The notes under the pieces are model-generated. The model did no database searches. It worked only from the letters and a program-made list of their open reading frames with translations, and was not told where the DNA came from. The translations under genes were made by a program, and so were the position numbers. Below, piece by piece: positions 1-10,938 of a DNA stretch of 64,000 nucleotides; position 1 is the stretch's first letter; each line of letters begins with the position of its first letter. Origin of the DNA: Mastigias papua (taxonomy: Eukaryota; Cnidaria; Scyphozoa; Rhizostomeae; Mastigiidae); the NCBI GenBank assembly GCA_964019165.1, contig OZ025269.1:19585687-19649686 (forward strand). Direction: 5' to 3'.

Positions 1-516
1 CAATTATTCTGTACTCAAGACTACATTGCAGAATTTGAGTTTCACCTAGTACATAGGAAAAGCTGATTCTAAAGTTCCTTTGAATATCATGGTAATTTGC
101 TCTGGTTTGCTGAAAAAACGGTTTAAGGGCGTGATTACATGAGGAGGGCTGGCTCTGCTACCCGAGATAGAGTTTTGTTTGCTATTACCATATATGAGGA
201 AATTTAATCCTGCGGTGTAAGTAGAGCAGATATGACTTGGTAAAGCCAGCCCTCTTTCCAGCCCTATCAAACCAATTACATGACGAAAACGGCGCGTTTT
301 TCACCCTCTTTCGAGCAAGCGAGATCTCGACTACCAGGGCTGATCTTGTCTACATATAATCGCAATCTCAAATCTATGTTTCTTATTAATGCCGAGATCT
401 CGGCAAAAAGTATTTATCTCTGGTAGGTGGACCAGTAGGTCCAGCCCTCCTCATATATTCAGGCTCTAAGTGAAGACTTCTATTTAAATTGTATTCTGAA
501 TCTTTTCATGTTGCAG
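1..516. other. intron upstream of first visible exon of gene A
   Basis: No coding exon is recognised here. The segment ends in a pyrimidine-rich acceptor (tcttttcatgttgcag) at 516. Most of it is taken up by a candidate MITE (139-454). The 5' exons of gene A, including any signal peptide, must lie left of the window. Confidence 0.6.
139..454. mobile_element. candidate MITE with ~14-bp terminal inverted repeats
   Basis: The left end ATGAGGAGGGCTGG (139-152) is matched in inverse at 441-454. A further inverse copy of the GAGGGCTGG core lies near 247-255, and a 14-bp palindrome (GCCGAGATCTCGGC) lies near 392. No clear target duplication was found, so the family is unassigned. Confidence 0.4.
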
Positions 517-1857
517 GATCACCCGTAAATGGAGGGCCATCGTCATCATCAAGTACATCCATGACATCGTCATCATCAAGTACATCTATGCCATCGTCAT
601 CATCAAGTACATCCATGCCATCGTCATCATCAAGTACATCTATGCCATCGTCATCATCGTCAAGTACATCTATGACATCGTCATCGTCAAGTACATCTAT
701 GCCATCGTCATCATCAAGTACATCTATGCCATCGTCAGCATCAAGTACATCTATACCATCGTCATCATCAAGTACATCTATGCCATCCTCATCGTCAAGT
801 ACATCTATGACATCGTCATCATCAAGTACATCTATGACATCGTCATCATCAAGTACATCCATGCCATCGTCATCATCAAGTACATCCATGCCATCGTCAT
901 CATCAAGCACATCTATGACATCGTCATCATCAAGTACATCTATGACATCGTCATCATCAAGTACATCCATGCCATCGTCATCATCAAGTACATCTATGCC
1001 ATCGTCATCATCAAGTACATCCATGACATCGTCATCATCAAGTACATCTATGCCATCGTCATCATCGTCAAGTACATCCATGACATCGTCATCATCAAGT
1101 ACATCTATGCCATCCTCATCGTCAAGTACATCTATGACATCGTCATCACCGTCAAGTACATCCATGACATCGTCATCATCAAGTACATCTATGCCATCGT
1201 CATCATCGTCAAGTACATCTATGACATCGTCATCATCAAGTACATCCATGCCATCGTCATCATCAAGTACATCCATGCCATCGTCATCATCAAGTACATC
1301 CATGCCATCGTCATCATTGTCAAGTACATCTATGACATCGTCATCATCAAGTACATCTATGACATCGTCATCATCAAGTACATCCATGCCATCGTCATCA
1401 TCAAGTACATCTATGCCATCGTCATCATCAAGTACATCCATGACATCGTCATCATCAAGTACATCTATGCCATCGTCATCATCGTCAAGCACATCTATGC
1501 CATCGTCATCATCGTCAAGTACATCTATGCCATCGTCATCATCAAGTACATCTATGACATCGTCATCATCAAGTACATCTATGCCATCGTCATCATTGTC
1601 AAGTACATCCATGCCATCGTCATCATCAAGTACATCTATGACATCGTCATCATCAAGTACATCTATGACATCGTCATCATCAAGTACATGTATGCCATCG
1701 TCATCATCAAGTACATCCATGCCATCGTCATCATCAAGTACATCCATGACATCGTCATCATCAAGTATATCTATGCCATCGTCATCATCAAGTACATCTA
1801 TGACGTCATCATCGTCAAGTACATCTATACCATGGCCATCGCCAACACCTACACAAA
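517..1857 (+). CDS. gene A exon: Ser/Thr/Met/Pro-rich mucin-like repeat exon
   Basis: A single 1341-base exon with phase 1 at both ends, from acceptor ttgcag to donor A|gtatgc. It encodes SPVNGG followed by roughly 45 repeats of a nine-residue unit (SSSSSTSMP or SSSSSTSMT, sometimes with one extra Ser), then PWPSPTPTQ. There is no Cys in the tract. Such sequence is typically heavily O-glycosylated and extended. The start (PVNGG) and end (PSPTPT) match the start and end of the TSP1 exons of this gene, but the TSP1 core is absent. This suggests an old TSP1-plus-linker exon that lost its domain and expanded its linker. Antisense and other-frame ORFs here are by-products of a repeat whose length is a multiple of 3. 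Confidence 0.75.
547..1820 (+). repeat. coding minisatellite, 27-bp unit (some 30-bp)
   Basis: The unit is close to TCATCATCAAGTACATCTATG plus CCATCG or ACATCG. Silent C/T variation occurs in the Ser codons, and some units gain one TCG/TCA codon. The same bases occur once, unexpanded, in the linkers of the TSP1 exons (for example 8866-8886). The frame is kept throughout. Confidence 0.9.
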
Positions 1858-2601
1858 GTATGCAAACGTACTTTTGTCATACTTGTGCCACTGCTGTAGT
1901 GTTCTTGCCTATGGTGCATTCAGTAGTATAAAACGTCATAAGCCTTAGCCTATAATAGAAATTCTGATGGGAATTTTATCGTTTCATTCATCTAAGAGAT
2001 TCATGCCCCCATATTCATCATGCTACAAGAGAAGAGAAAAACCTTTGGTGTGAAGGGGTTTTTCGTTTTAAAATGAGTTTCGAAAACAACTGATTGTTCT
2101 TATCAAAATATATGCGCTAAGACATCTTCATTTTAAATTTGTATATAAATTTGGACATTATTTTCAGATAATTCAGATTTTTCGGAGTTTTCTTGGTAGT
2201 AGCCTTGTATTCGTGTTGAAAGGGAAATTATGGTGCTGTGCTAAAATTTTAACTCCAATATCCTACAATCCCTGAGCTTCCATTGGGAATGGAGCTCAAG
2301 TTCGAAAGTGAGTTTACCTTCCATGAATGAGACTTATTCTTTGGGATTTGTTCTGGTTGTCTGAAGGCAGGCAACTCACCACGATGGTTGCCGCAGTGCT
2401 TATCTACACGTTTTTTATTCGTCTAAGAACCATTTACGAGTGTGCTTTATACCATATCATAATAAAACAACTTTGACGTAATAGCTAGCAGATGGAAGGT
2501 CTCCTAATTCATGAGGCTTTGTTTTACATACTGCAAATCACCACACCCCATATAGTGTTACTGCTAATGACAAATTTACAAGAATTTCATTTTTCCCTTA
2601 G

Positions 2602-2943
2602 CCTGTGGGGGAGTTTTCACCGGACTGTGTGGTGTCTTGAAGTCTCCTGGTTATCCAACATATTATCCAAACAATTCAAGATGCACATACGATATTCATG
2701 TACCAAGGGACATGAGAATTGTTCTTGTGTTACACTTCTTTGATTTGGAAGCATGTTGTGATAGATTACAGTTGAAACAAATGGTATCTGGAATGAATTA
2801 CGTTGTGGCAGAGTTCCGTGGCACTGAAAGAACTAGCAGGCAGTATACTTCTGCAGAGAATAGATTCACACTTTCGTTTACAAGTGATGGCAGTGTTGTG
2901 AGGAGAGGATTCAGAGCAAGTTATTATGCAATAGAAAGTGGAG
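2602..2943 (+). CDS. gene A exon: CUB domain 1
   Basis: A 342-base exon, from acceptor ttccctta-g to donor GGAG|gtaagtg. The protein has the CUB hallmarks: CGGVFTGLCG, SPGYPTYYPNN, CTYDIHV, a hydrophobic strand ending FFDLEACCDRL, TSAENRFTLSFTSDGS and GFRASYYAIE. It carries an extra Cys in GLCG and a vicinal Cys pair (ACC) where a classical CUB has its third Cys. It is closest to the gene B CUB at 33049, which shares the GLCGVLKS motif, so the two are probably positional counterparts. Confidence 0.85.
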
Positions 2944-4124
2944 GTAAGTGTCTTCAGTTTATTGAGAATCCAGGTGTAAGGCCTATTTGGCTTACACATC
3001 CTGTTGCTTAGCACATGCAATATTACGATAGTCTATCCATTAGTTTTATCTTCTTTTATTGTATTCTTTGATAATCCCAAGTATATCATCATATTTCTTG
3101 CTTTTAGGTCTAATTTTATTTTGTTGAACAGCTTCCGTCTGTTGAAAAGCTTCCCACGAACTTAACCAACTGATTAGTAAACCACGTACAGTAGAATCTC
3201 GATATAACGAACCTCGAAGGGAAATGAAAAATAGTTCGTTATATTGAGAGTTCGTTAAATCGAAAGTTAAGAAAATTGGAGTTTTGTGCCAAAATTACAT
3301 TCTATCTAAGAGTTGTTCTATTATATATATAAATTTTCCAATGATCTAATTAGGAAAGGATAAGAATTTGCTTTTTATTTTCAAACTGAAATAGTAGTTG
3401 TTTGAGCAATGAAATTTCATAGAGTATCTTCATCCCAGCCATTTATGGAGAACATCTCAACAGAAAGAGAACCCGGTAATCATAAAGACAAATACGCTAC
3501 TGTGTAAAGAAATTTGAATGCATATTTGGACTTTTGCTTTGTGGCAAAATTAGCAGTTTCGCCATGATTATCTTTTACTTTTGAAAAAGCAGACGAATAG
3601 AGTATATGTGAAGTTGAAATTACAGGAAAATCATTCAACTTAGGCGATGACGAGGGGATGCAATTCGTAAATTGAGGTTACCAGGAAGATGGAACTTTGC
3701 ACATATTATTTCAAAGAATTGCGAAACATAGCACCTCATACACAGTACCTTTTACCTTCGCTGCCTTAAGCTCAAATGTACTGTGCTTGAAAATTACTTT
3801 GCAAACAATTTGAACTTCCATAATTTACATTTTCAATATTCTTTCTGTGGTGCTTAGTGCTGTGAGTTCGTTACATCAAGGCATATTTGTTTGGGGGAAA
3901 GAAAATTTGGTTCGTAAAACCGAGAGTTCGCTGCAGCGAAAGTGTTCTATATAGAAAGGATTTATAACACTTTTGCTAGAGTAGAACCAAGGGAAAGTGA
4001 CCTCGGTTCGCAAAATCGAGATGTCCACTTTATCGGGGATTCGCAATATCGAGAATCTACTGTACTGTTATGATTTCCGACCAGTGGTTTTTGTTAGCAA
4101 TGAAATAACTTTATCATAACGTAG
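2944..4124. other. intron of gene A
   Basis: Non-coding; holds the Tigger-like element 3189-4062. No further exon was recognised. The rest is AT-rich. Confidence 0.6.
3189..4062. mobile_element. Tigger/pogo-like non-autonomous DNA transposon
   Basis: The left terminus CAGTAGAATCTCGATATAAC and the inverse of the right terminus, CAGTAGATTCTCGATATTGC, are near-identical inverted repeats flanked by TA on both sides (3187-3188 and 4063-4064). The motif CAGTAGA.TCTCGATA with a TA target duplication is typical of the pogo/Tigger branch of Tc1/mariner. The 874-bp body has repeated 'gttcg.taa.atcga' sub-repeats near both ends and no transposase ORF. Confidence 0.75.
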
Positions 4125-4382
4125 AATCGCCTGTAATAAATGGAGGTTGGTGTGGATGGTCCCAAGTATCAACTTGTTCAGTATCATGTGGTTATGGTTA
4201 TCAGACTATGCGACGCTCTTGCAACTGTCCAACACCCAGCAATGGAGGAAGTAACTGCACGGGATCAGAAACAAAGACGGACCAATGTTATGGAGGAGAA
4301 TGTCCAATATCCTCATCAACTATGCCTACACCAACACCATCAAGTACATCTATACCAAGTCCATCTCCAACACCTAATCCAA
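4125..4382 (+). CDS. gene A exon: TSP1 domain 1 plus Pro/Ser/Thr linker
   Basis: A 258-base exon, from acceptor taacgtag to donor CCAA|gtacgt. It encodes VINGGWCGWSQVSTCSVSCGYG, then a Cys-rich segment with NCPTPSNGG and NCTG, ending in ECP; this is the TSP1 pattern (W..W, CSVSCG.G, P.P..GG..C.G). A roughly 25-residue linker follows (MPTPTPSSTSIPSPSPTP). The Cys directly after the first Trp is extra to the usual six. The counterpart in gene B is at 33699-33956. Confidence 0.85.
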
Positions 4383-4526
4383 GTACGTAGGACTATTTTG
4401 GTTATATTTCTCTTACCCCTGATCCCACCATTTTCCCTATTTCTCTTGCCTCTGATCCCCACACACGTCATATTTTGTGCTCCTTATTCACCATATTATA
4501 TAGGAGCCAATAAAATTAGTATCTTA

Positions 4527-5013
4527 GGACTGATTTATACGTCGTGCTTTACTCGCATCGAATCAATTGCTACTAAAATCGACGAAAGCGCGACTAAAGC
4601 TCATGAGTGAAATCCAATTCGATTTATACGTCGAGCTTCTGTCGCGCTTTCACAAGTGTAAGCGAAGCAGCCTCGCTGTGGAGTGGTGGCGGGAACTTTC
4701 TTTGTTTACATTTCATTGCCTTATAGATATAACGAATATTATCAATTAACCCTGCGGACTTGGACTACAATAAATTGTAAATGATTCGAAGCGAGTTAAG
4801 CGCGACGTTTAAATCAAAGCTGTGCTTTGGCCGTGTAGCACGGCCTACTCAGTCGAGCTCTAGTCGTGCTAAGCATTTGACTCGAGCTAAAAACAGGTCA
4901 TGGGCTGTTTTGATTTATACGCCGTGCTACACTCGGACCAAATCAACACTTAGAACTTTTCAGGTGCAAACAATTGATTCGACTCGAGTGTAGCACGGCG
5001 TATAAATCAGCCC
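4527..5013. mobile_element. PIF/Harbinger-like MITE with TTA target duplication
   Basis: The left end GGACTGATTTATACGTCGTG and the inverse of the right end, GGGCTGATTTATACGCCGTG, are inverted repeats of about 44 bp with further matches (ACTCG..TCGAATCAATTG). TTA lies on both sides (4524-4526 and 5014-5016). Internal partial copies of the terminal sequence occur near 4613 and 4910. There is no transposase ORF. The three-base TTA target suggests PIF/Harbinger; this assignment is an inference. Confidence 0.7.
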
Positions 5014-5054
5014 TTAAATGTCTGTCAAGTTTTGCCCACCACAATCATCAACAG

Positions 5055-5357
5055 TGCCCACACCATCATTCACAAGCACGTCGGCACCGGTACCATCTCC
5101 AATACTTCCTGTAAATGGAGGTTGGTGTAGTTGGTTCCCAGTAACGAATTGCTCAGCATTATGTGGTTATGGAAGACAGGTTTTTGGACGAAATTGCAGC
5201 TGTCCTTCACCCAGACATGGAGGACGTAACTGCACAGGACCATACACAATGACACAATCCTGTTTTGTTGGATATTGTCCAACAACCTCATCAACTGTGC
5301 CTACACCATCATCATCAAGTACATCTATGCCAAATCCATCTCCAACGCCGACACCAT
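5055..5357 (+). CDS. gene A exon: linker plus TSP1 domain 2
   Basis: Taken from an acceptor at ...tcatcaacag|TGCCC to donor CCAT|gtacgt. This gives 303 bases and keeps phase 1-1, but the pyrimidine tract is poor. The exon reads VPTPSFTSTSAPVPSPIL, then PVNGGWCSWFPVTNCSALCGYG and a full TSP1 ending GYCPTT plus linker. It is unusual in having a linker before its TSP1. Homology to a TSP1 tail continues upstream of the acceptor to about 5030, close to the MITE that ends at 5013, so the exon may be a remnant of a longer one. Domain call is firm; start is less so. Confidence 0.7.
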
Positions 5358-6212
5358 GTACGTGGCACCCCTGTTATTTGTATTTCTGTTGCTACTGATT
5401 TCCACCCCTGTCATGTTTAATTGAATAGATCGTTGAGTGGGAGTTTGCTGAGTCCAGAGACAGAGAAAGTAGCAGCCGCATTGATAGTCTATTAAGCATT
5501 TTATGGCAAAGTTTTGAATGTGAGAATAAATGGAGTCTTGTAATGTGTACATTCTACGTTCATAGTTAGTAGCAGCAGATTTTTGAGAAGAATACATTAA
5601 GTAGTTATATGAACAAGTAAGATAAGGTAAATAGACTGTTGTACTCAGAAGAAGTTTTAATTAGCATCAGGGAGTTATTGTTTATTTGGTAGAGAAGGAT
5701 GTGGAGATAGTGTAGGATTATTTGGATTTGTTGAAAGAAAGTAATGAGATGACTAGGTGACCGAATGGGTTATAGAAATTAGCTTCAAATAACATAAAAA
5801 CAGTTTGTTCTGATGCCATGTAGGGGAATTGTCGACATGTAAAAAGCAAGAATAAGGGAAGAACAATCATATTGATTATGTCTAAATCAATAAGATGAAA
5901 AGGATTTTTGTCAGAAAAGTCATATGTAATAGTTACTCACCTGAGTCACCCATTTCTGTCTAAAATCCTGTTCTTTATTGGGCATTAGTTCTGTAAACTT
6001 GTGGCTCTATTAACATCTCTCTACTCTGTTACCAAATAAACATTTTACTCATATACTTATTATATAGCGTCGAATATACTTTTAACTGCAACATTGTAGC
6101 ATAGTTCGAAAAGCGGAGTCTCCGTCCTTTGTTTTCCTTTATGAGGTTTGTGCATCTCATATTGATCGAGAAAGCTGAACGAAAACCACACTTGTATGTA
6201 ATTTTGTTTTAG
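5358..6212. other. intron of gene A (array-type intron)
   Basis: Homologous throughout to the introns that begin at 7127, 8913, 12305 and 14091 (shared start gtacgt.gcacccctgtta, shared 'gatcgttgagtgggagtttgc' core). It is the oldest-looking copy of the repeated TSP1-to-CUB intron. No exon lies inside. Confidence 0.7.
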
Positions 6213-6548
6213 CGTGCGGAGGAGTGTTCACTGGATCGAGTGGTAGTATTACCTCACCTGGTTATCCAAATAACTACCCGAATAACGCACGCTGCAGATA
6301 CGACATTCGCGTGCGAGGAAACATGAAAATTGTACTTTTGATACACTACGTTGATTTAGAACATTGCTGTGATAAGTTGCGGATACAACAAACTGTATCT
6401 GGATCAAATGGACTTGTGACAGAGTTAACTGGCAACGTGACTGACAGAAATTTTACTTCTGCTGAGAATAGATTCATACTGTTGTTTAGAAGTGATGGCA
6501 GTGTTACAAAAAGAGGATTCAGGGCCAGTTACTATGCCATTCGAACAG
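6213..6548 (+). CDS. gene A exon: CUB domain 2
   Basis: A 336-base exon, from acceptor attttgttttag to donor ACAG|gtaaat, phase 1-1. CUB motifs: CGGVFTGSSGSITSPGYPNN, CRYDIRV, YVDLEHCCDKL, TSAENRFILLFRSDGS and GFRASYYAI. It keeps the vicinal Cys pair (HCC), unlike the four later CUBs of the array, and diverges from them enough to be the likely founder. Confidence 0.85.
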
Positions 6549-6868
6549 GTAAATGGGCCAAAATGTTTATGGCACGAAAGTTGACAGGTAAGGTGTCGAT
6601 GAAGGACTAGGAGGCTTTATTCCCCGTCCACTGTTTGCCAGCCAGCAATTTGGCTAACCTTTATCCAGAAGTCTTATTGACATCAGTCCCCAAATTGTTT
6701 TTGGTGGCACCTTACAAGATTGCAGAATGTAGCTCATTCACCACGTTACTTCTCCTCACTCCTAATATAGCAAAACTCGAAGGTTGAGATCAGTATAAAC
6801 TGATAGATTGAATAGCCTTGAGAATTATCCTTAACTTTCTACCAATGCTATTTGTCATGATCTTGTAG

Positions 6869-7126
6869 GACCACCTGCTAGAGATGGACGATGGTGTGGT
6901 TGGTTGGCCGCAACACCTTGCTCGGTATCATGTGGGTATGGATACCAGGTTATGCAACGAAATTGCGGCTGTCCTTCACCTAGAGATGGAGGACGTAACT
7001 GCACAGGGCCAAACAGAAGGACGCAATCCTGTTTTGTTGGATATTGTCCAACAACCTCATCAACTGTGCCTACACCATCATCATCAAGTACATCTATGCC
7101 AAATCCATCTCCAACGCCGACACCAT
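6869..7126 (+). CDS. gene A exon: TSP1 domain 3 plus linker
   Basis: A 258-base exon, from acceptor gatcttgtag to donor CCAT|gtacgt. It begins GPPARDGRWCGWLAATPCSVSC and ends with a full TSP1 (CGCPSPRDGG, NCTGPNRRTQSCF, GYCPTT) and the linker SSSSTSMPNPSPTPTP. The first residues (GPPARDG) differ from the later copies, which start directly with DGG. From about 6970 onward the DNA looks identical to the copy near 12148. Confidence 0.85.
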
Positions 7127-8007
7127 GTACGTAGCACCCCTGTTATTTATACTTCTGTTGCCACTGACTTCCGCCCCTGTCATGTTTAATTGAATAGATC
7201 GTTGAGTGGGAGTTTGCTGAGTCCAGAGACAGAGAAAGTAGCTGCCGCATTGATATGCTATTAAGCATTTTGTGGCAAAGTTTTGAATGTGAGAATAAAT
7301 GGAGTCTTGTACTGTGTACATTTAAAGATCTTAGTTACTAAGAGCAGATTTTTAAGACGGAGATATTGAGTTGTTATATGACGAAGTAAGATAAGATAAA
7401 TAGACTGTTGTACTCTAAAGAAATTTTAATTAGCATCAGGGATTTATTGCTTAATTGTTAGAGAAAGATGTAGAGATAGTTCAGAATTATTGTGATTTGA
7501 TGAAAGAAAGTAAAGAGATGACTAGGTGACCGAATGGTTTATAGAAATTAGCTTCAAATAGCATAAAAACAGTTTGTTCTGATGCTATGTTGGGGAATTC
7601 TCGACATGTCAGAATCAAGAATAAGGAAGAACTATCATATTGATTATGTCTCAATGAATATAGTGAAGAGGACTTCTGTCAGAAAAGTTATATGTAATCA
7701 TTACTCACTTGACTAACCCATTTCTATCTAAATTCCTGTCCTTTATTGGGCATTAGTTCTGCGCGCTTGTGGCTCTATTCACATCTCTCCACACTTTTAC
7801 CAATAAACATTTAACTTATTCACTTCTTACATAGCTTGGAATATATTTTTGATTGCAACATTGTGGCTCTTCTCAACCACATTATTGCTAGCTAGTATCT
7901 TAAAGTCGTGTCTCCATCTTTTGTTCTCCTTTATGAGATTGTTGCATCATCTCATATTCATCTAGAAAGTTGAATGAAAACCACACATATTTGTTATTTT
8001 GCTTTAG
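7127..8007. other. intron of gene A, SINE-free array unit
   Basis: An array-type intron with no inserted SINE. The empty SINE target reads attactcacttgacta near 7702-7715. By eye it is identical to 12305-13185. No exon inside. Confidence 0.7.
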
Positions 8008-8346
8008 CGTGTGGAGGAGTGTTCACTGGACTGAGTGGCAATATCACCTCCCCTGGTTATCCATCTATTTATCCGAATAATGCACGCTGCAGATACGAAA
8101 TTCGCATGGAAGGAGACACGAAAATTAGACTACAGATACACTTCTTTGATTTGGAAAATGGTTATGATAAGTTGCGGATACAACAAACTGTATCTGGATC
8201 AGATAACGTTGTGGCAGACTTAAGTGGCACTATCAGAACTCCAAGGAATTATACATCTGCTGAGAATAGATTCATACTGTTGTTTACAAGTGATCACAGT
8301 ATTACGAAAAGAGGGTTCATTGCCAGTTATCATGCCATTCGACCAG
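8008..8346 (+). CDS. gene A exon: CUB domain 3
   Basis: A 339-base exon, from acceptor ttttgctttag to donor CCAG|gtaaat. It encodes CGGVFTGLSGNITSPGYPSI, CRYEIRM, FFDLENGYDKL, TSAENRFILLFTSDHS and GFIASYHAI. The vicinal Cys pair of the other CUBs is replaced by Asn-Gly-Tyr, leaving only the first disulphide. The protein is identical to CUB5 (13186-13524). The upstream in-frame ATG (7974) lies in the intron and is not taken as a start. Confidence 0.85.
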
Positions 8347-8669
8347 GTAAATGGTTCAAAACATTTATGCAATGAAAGTTGACAGTTAAGGTATCGAAGG
8401 AGAACTAAGAGGTTTTCAGCTCACCTCCACTGTTTGCCAGCCATCCAGCCAGCAATTTCTCTAACCTTTATCCAGAAGTCTTATTGAGATCAGTCCTCCC
8501 AAGTTGTATTTGGTGGCACCTCCTTGCCAGGTTGTAGAATGTAGCTCATTCACCACGTTATTTCTGCTCACTCCTAATATAGCAAAATTCAAAGTTTGAG
8601 TTTAGTAGAAACTGATAGATTGAATAGTCTTCAGTGTTATGCTTAACTTTCTACCAATGTTATCTATAG

Positions 8670-8912
8670 ATGGAGGTTGGTGTGGTTGGTTGCCGGCAAC
8701 GCCTTGCTCAGTATCATGTGGGTATGGATACCAGGTTATGCAACAAAATTGCAGCTGTCCTTCACCCAGAGATGGAGGACGTAACTGCACAGGGCCAAAC
8801 AGAAGGACGCAATCCTGTTTTGTTGGATATTGTCCAACAACCTCATCAACTGTGCCTACACCATCATCATCAAGTACATCTATGCCAAATCCATCTCCAA
8901 CGCCGACACCAT
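8670..8912 (+). CDS. gene A exon: TSP1 domain 4 plus linker
   Basis: A 243-base exon, from acceptor gttatctatag to donor CCAT|gtacgt, phase 1-1. It encodes DGGWCGWLPATPCSVSCGYG, QNCSCPSPRDGG, NCTGPNRRTQSCFVGYC and a 25-residue Thr/Ser/Pro linker. It differs from TSP1-5 and TSP1-6 by single residues (QQNCSC here, QRNCSC there). Confidence 0.85.
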
Positions 8913-9618
8913 GTACGTAGCACCCCTGTTATTTATACTTCTGTTGCCACTGACTTCCGCCCCTGTCATGTTTAATTGAATAGATCGTTGAGTGGGAGTT
9001 TGCTGAGTCCAGAGACAGAGAAAGTAGCTGCCGCATTGATATGCTATTAAGCATTTTGTGGCAAAGTTTTGAATGTGAGAATAAATGGAGTCTTGTACTG
9101 TGTACATTTAAAGATCTTAGTTACTAAGAGCAGATTTTTAAGACGGAGATATTGAGTTGTTATATGACGAAGTAAGATAAGATAAATAGACTGTTGTACT
9201 CTAAAGAAATTTTAATTAGCATCAGGGATTTATTGCTTAATTGCTTAATTGTTAGAGAAAGATGTGGAGGTAGTGCAGGATTATTTGGATTTGTTGACAG
9301 AAAGTAAAGAGATGACTAGGTGACCGAATGGACTATAGAAATTAGCTTCAAATAGCATAAAAACAGTTTGTTCTGATGCCATGTATGGAAATTGTCGACA
9401 TGTGAGAGGCAGGAATAAGGAAAGAACAATCATGCTGATTATGTCTCAATGAATATAGTGAAGAGGACTTCTGTCAGAAAAGTTATATGTAATCATTACT
9501 CACCTTTTGTTGTTGTTGTTTACTTTATTGTGAGTAGGCTGTTATATCTAGCGTTTTCAGCTAATTTATTCGTACTCTGCATGCCGCATCCAGGCATGGG
9601 ACCCCTAGTTTAACGTCC

Positions 9619-9767
9619 TTTAATATCCCTTAAACAGGGAGGCGAGAGGGCACTAACACAATGACCTGCTACATGCTTGTGTAGAACTGAACTGATTATA
9701 AATCATACGACGTGCTTATTTACACAGATACAATTTAACTCATAGGGTGTCCATATAGGATATTACA
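9619..9767 (-). repeat. LTR (3' LTR in element orientation)
   Basis: 149 bp, a few mismatches from the copy at 10790-10938. It is followed in + coordinates by tctctccttttcttt, the complement of the polypurine tract. Confidence 0.8.
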
Positions 9768-10789
9768 TCTCTCCTTTTCTTTAATAAATGAAAATAAACA
9801 AAAGTAAATAACAACTGAAAATAGTGAACGTCAAGTCCGATATCTTTTAATTTCGACAAGTCCATTTCCTTTCACGTCTGTTTCTAGCTAGAGGTGGTCA
9901 GGAGTTCAGTTTGCTGCAGGTTATTGTTGTGTCAAAAGTGAACCTCCCTTCTTTTCATCTGTTTACTGCCGATTTCGATAAATGGTGGGGCAATGGGTAC
10001 TCCATTATCATGAGTGATAGCGCAAAGGTCAAGATCTACAGTGCATTGATTTGCTCGTTCTTTCCTCTGTTTCGTTTGCAAATCTAATTTTCATGTCTGC
10101 ATGCCATTTTATCACTATGTTGACTGTCTAACGCAGTCGCTCAAATTCAAGCTGGCTTCCGCAGCGTGTTTATCAGGAATGATTTTCCAAGTTTCCTTCA
10201 TGGATGCTCCGCCTTTGAGAGCACAGTATAAATATAAATTTGGTGATTTACTTGTTTCGTGTTCATTGCAAAAGTGACGCCTTATTTCAGCATTCCGTGA
10301 ATAAGCTCACTTTGACTGAGTCTTATTCTTCTCTGGTGATGCAAGCAAGGTGCTTCCAACGGCCTCTGCGCGAAGCTGTCCTTCTCCAACATCCAGTTGA
10401 TAAGATGGTTGAAATTTGTACGAGAATACAGGCTCTGTTGCAGTTCCATCGTTCGCTGATGTTGTTTGGGGTGATGTGCATGGCTTTTTCTTTTTACTGC
10501 CATGTTTCCTGACACTCAGTGCATAGGTTTTCTCCAAGACTATGGCTTTTCTGTGATGATTCTTTGGCATGTTGTGTTCCGCGTCGACTCTTGACTCTCG
10601 AATATATGATGGCACAACTGTGAACTTTACATCCGTCCACTGCTACCTCTCCGAAAAACTGCTCTGCTTTTGCTTTTGGGATGTTGATCGATGATGTTCT
10701 GACCACGTAGATGGTAAACTGCATGGAGCTTGAGCTATTTCCACTGTCTCCTTTTCTGAAGCTTATAGTCATCCCATTCTCGTCGCCAT

Positions 10790-10938
10790 TGTAATATCCC
10801 CTGAACAGGGAGGCGAGAGGGCACTAACACAATGACCTGCTACATGCTTGTGGAGAACTGAACTGATTATAAATCATACGACGTGCTTATTTACACAGAT
10901 ACAATTTAACTCATAGGGTGTCCATATAGGATATTACA
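10790..10938 (-). repeat. LTR (5' LTR in element orientation)
   Basis: 149 bp, with intact TG...CA-type ends TGTAATATCC and GGATATTACA. It adjoins the candidate primer-binding site at 10774-10789. Confidence 0.8.

Larger units (their letters stand above)
9619..10938 (-). mobile_element. small non-autonomous LTR retroelement (TRIM-like)
   Basis: Two 149-bp direct repeats (9619-9767 and 10790-10938) end in inverse TGTAATATCC...GGATATTACA, with the first base pair altered in the left copy. A 5-bp target duplication CGTCC lies at 9614-9618 and 10939-10943. On the - strand the 5' LTR is followed by a candidate primer-binding site (TGGCGACGAGAATGGG), and the 3' LTR is preceded by a purine tract (AAAGAAAAGGAGAGA), which fixes the orientation. 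The 1-kb interior has only short broken frames and no reverse transcriptase, so it would need proteins from elsewhere. Confidence 0.8.

Noticed and set aside
506..1747. 413-residue antisense frame rich in Asp (DVLDDDDG repeats)
   Set aside because: It is the complement of the mucin minisatellite. A 27-bp unit leaves several frames open, and no splice sites or motifs support it.
1688..1948. Ile/Tyr-rich frame overlapping the mucin repeat
   Set aside because: A frame shadow of the same minisatellite.
7974..8375. ATG-started frames covering CUB exons (MKTTHICYFALACGG...) read as separate small secreted proteins
   Set aside because: The MKTTHICYFALA stretch is intron: the acceptor tttgctttag lies inside it and all copies splice in phase 1. 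It recurs only because the introns are duplicated. A cryptic signal-like start cannot be fully excluded.
8880..9107. Recurring antisense 75-residue frame (MYTVQDSIYSHIQNF...) after each TSP1
   Set aside because: It lies across the duplicated intron start and linker, in antisense. It recurs by duplication, and no family is recognised.
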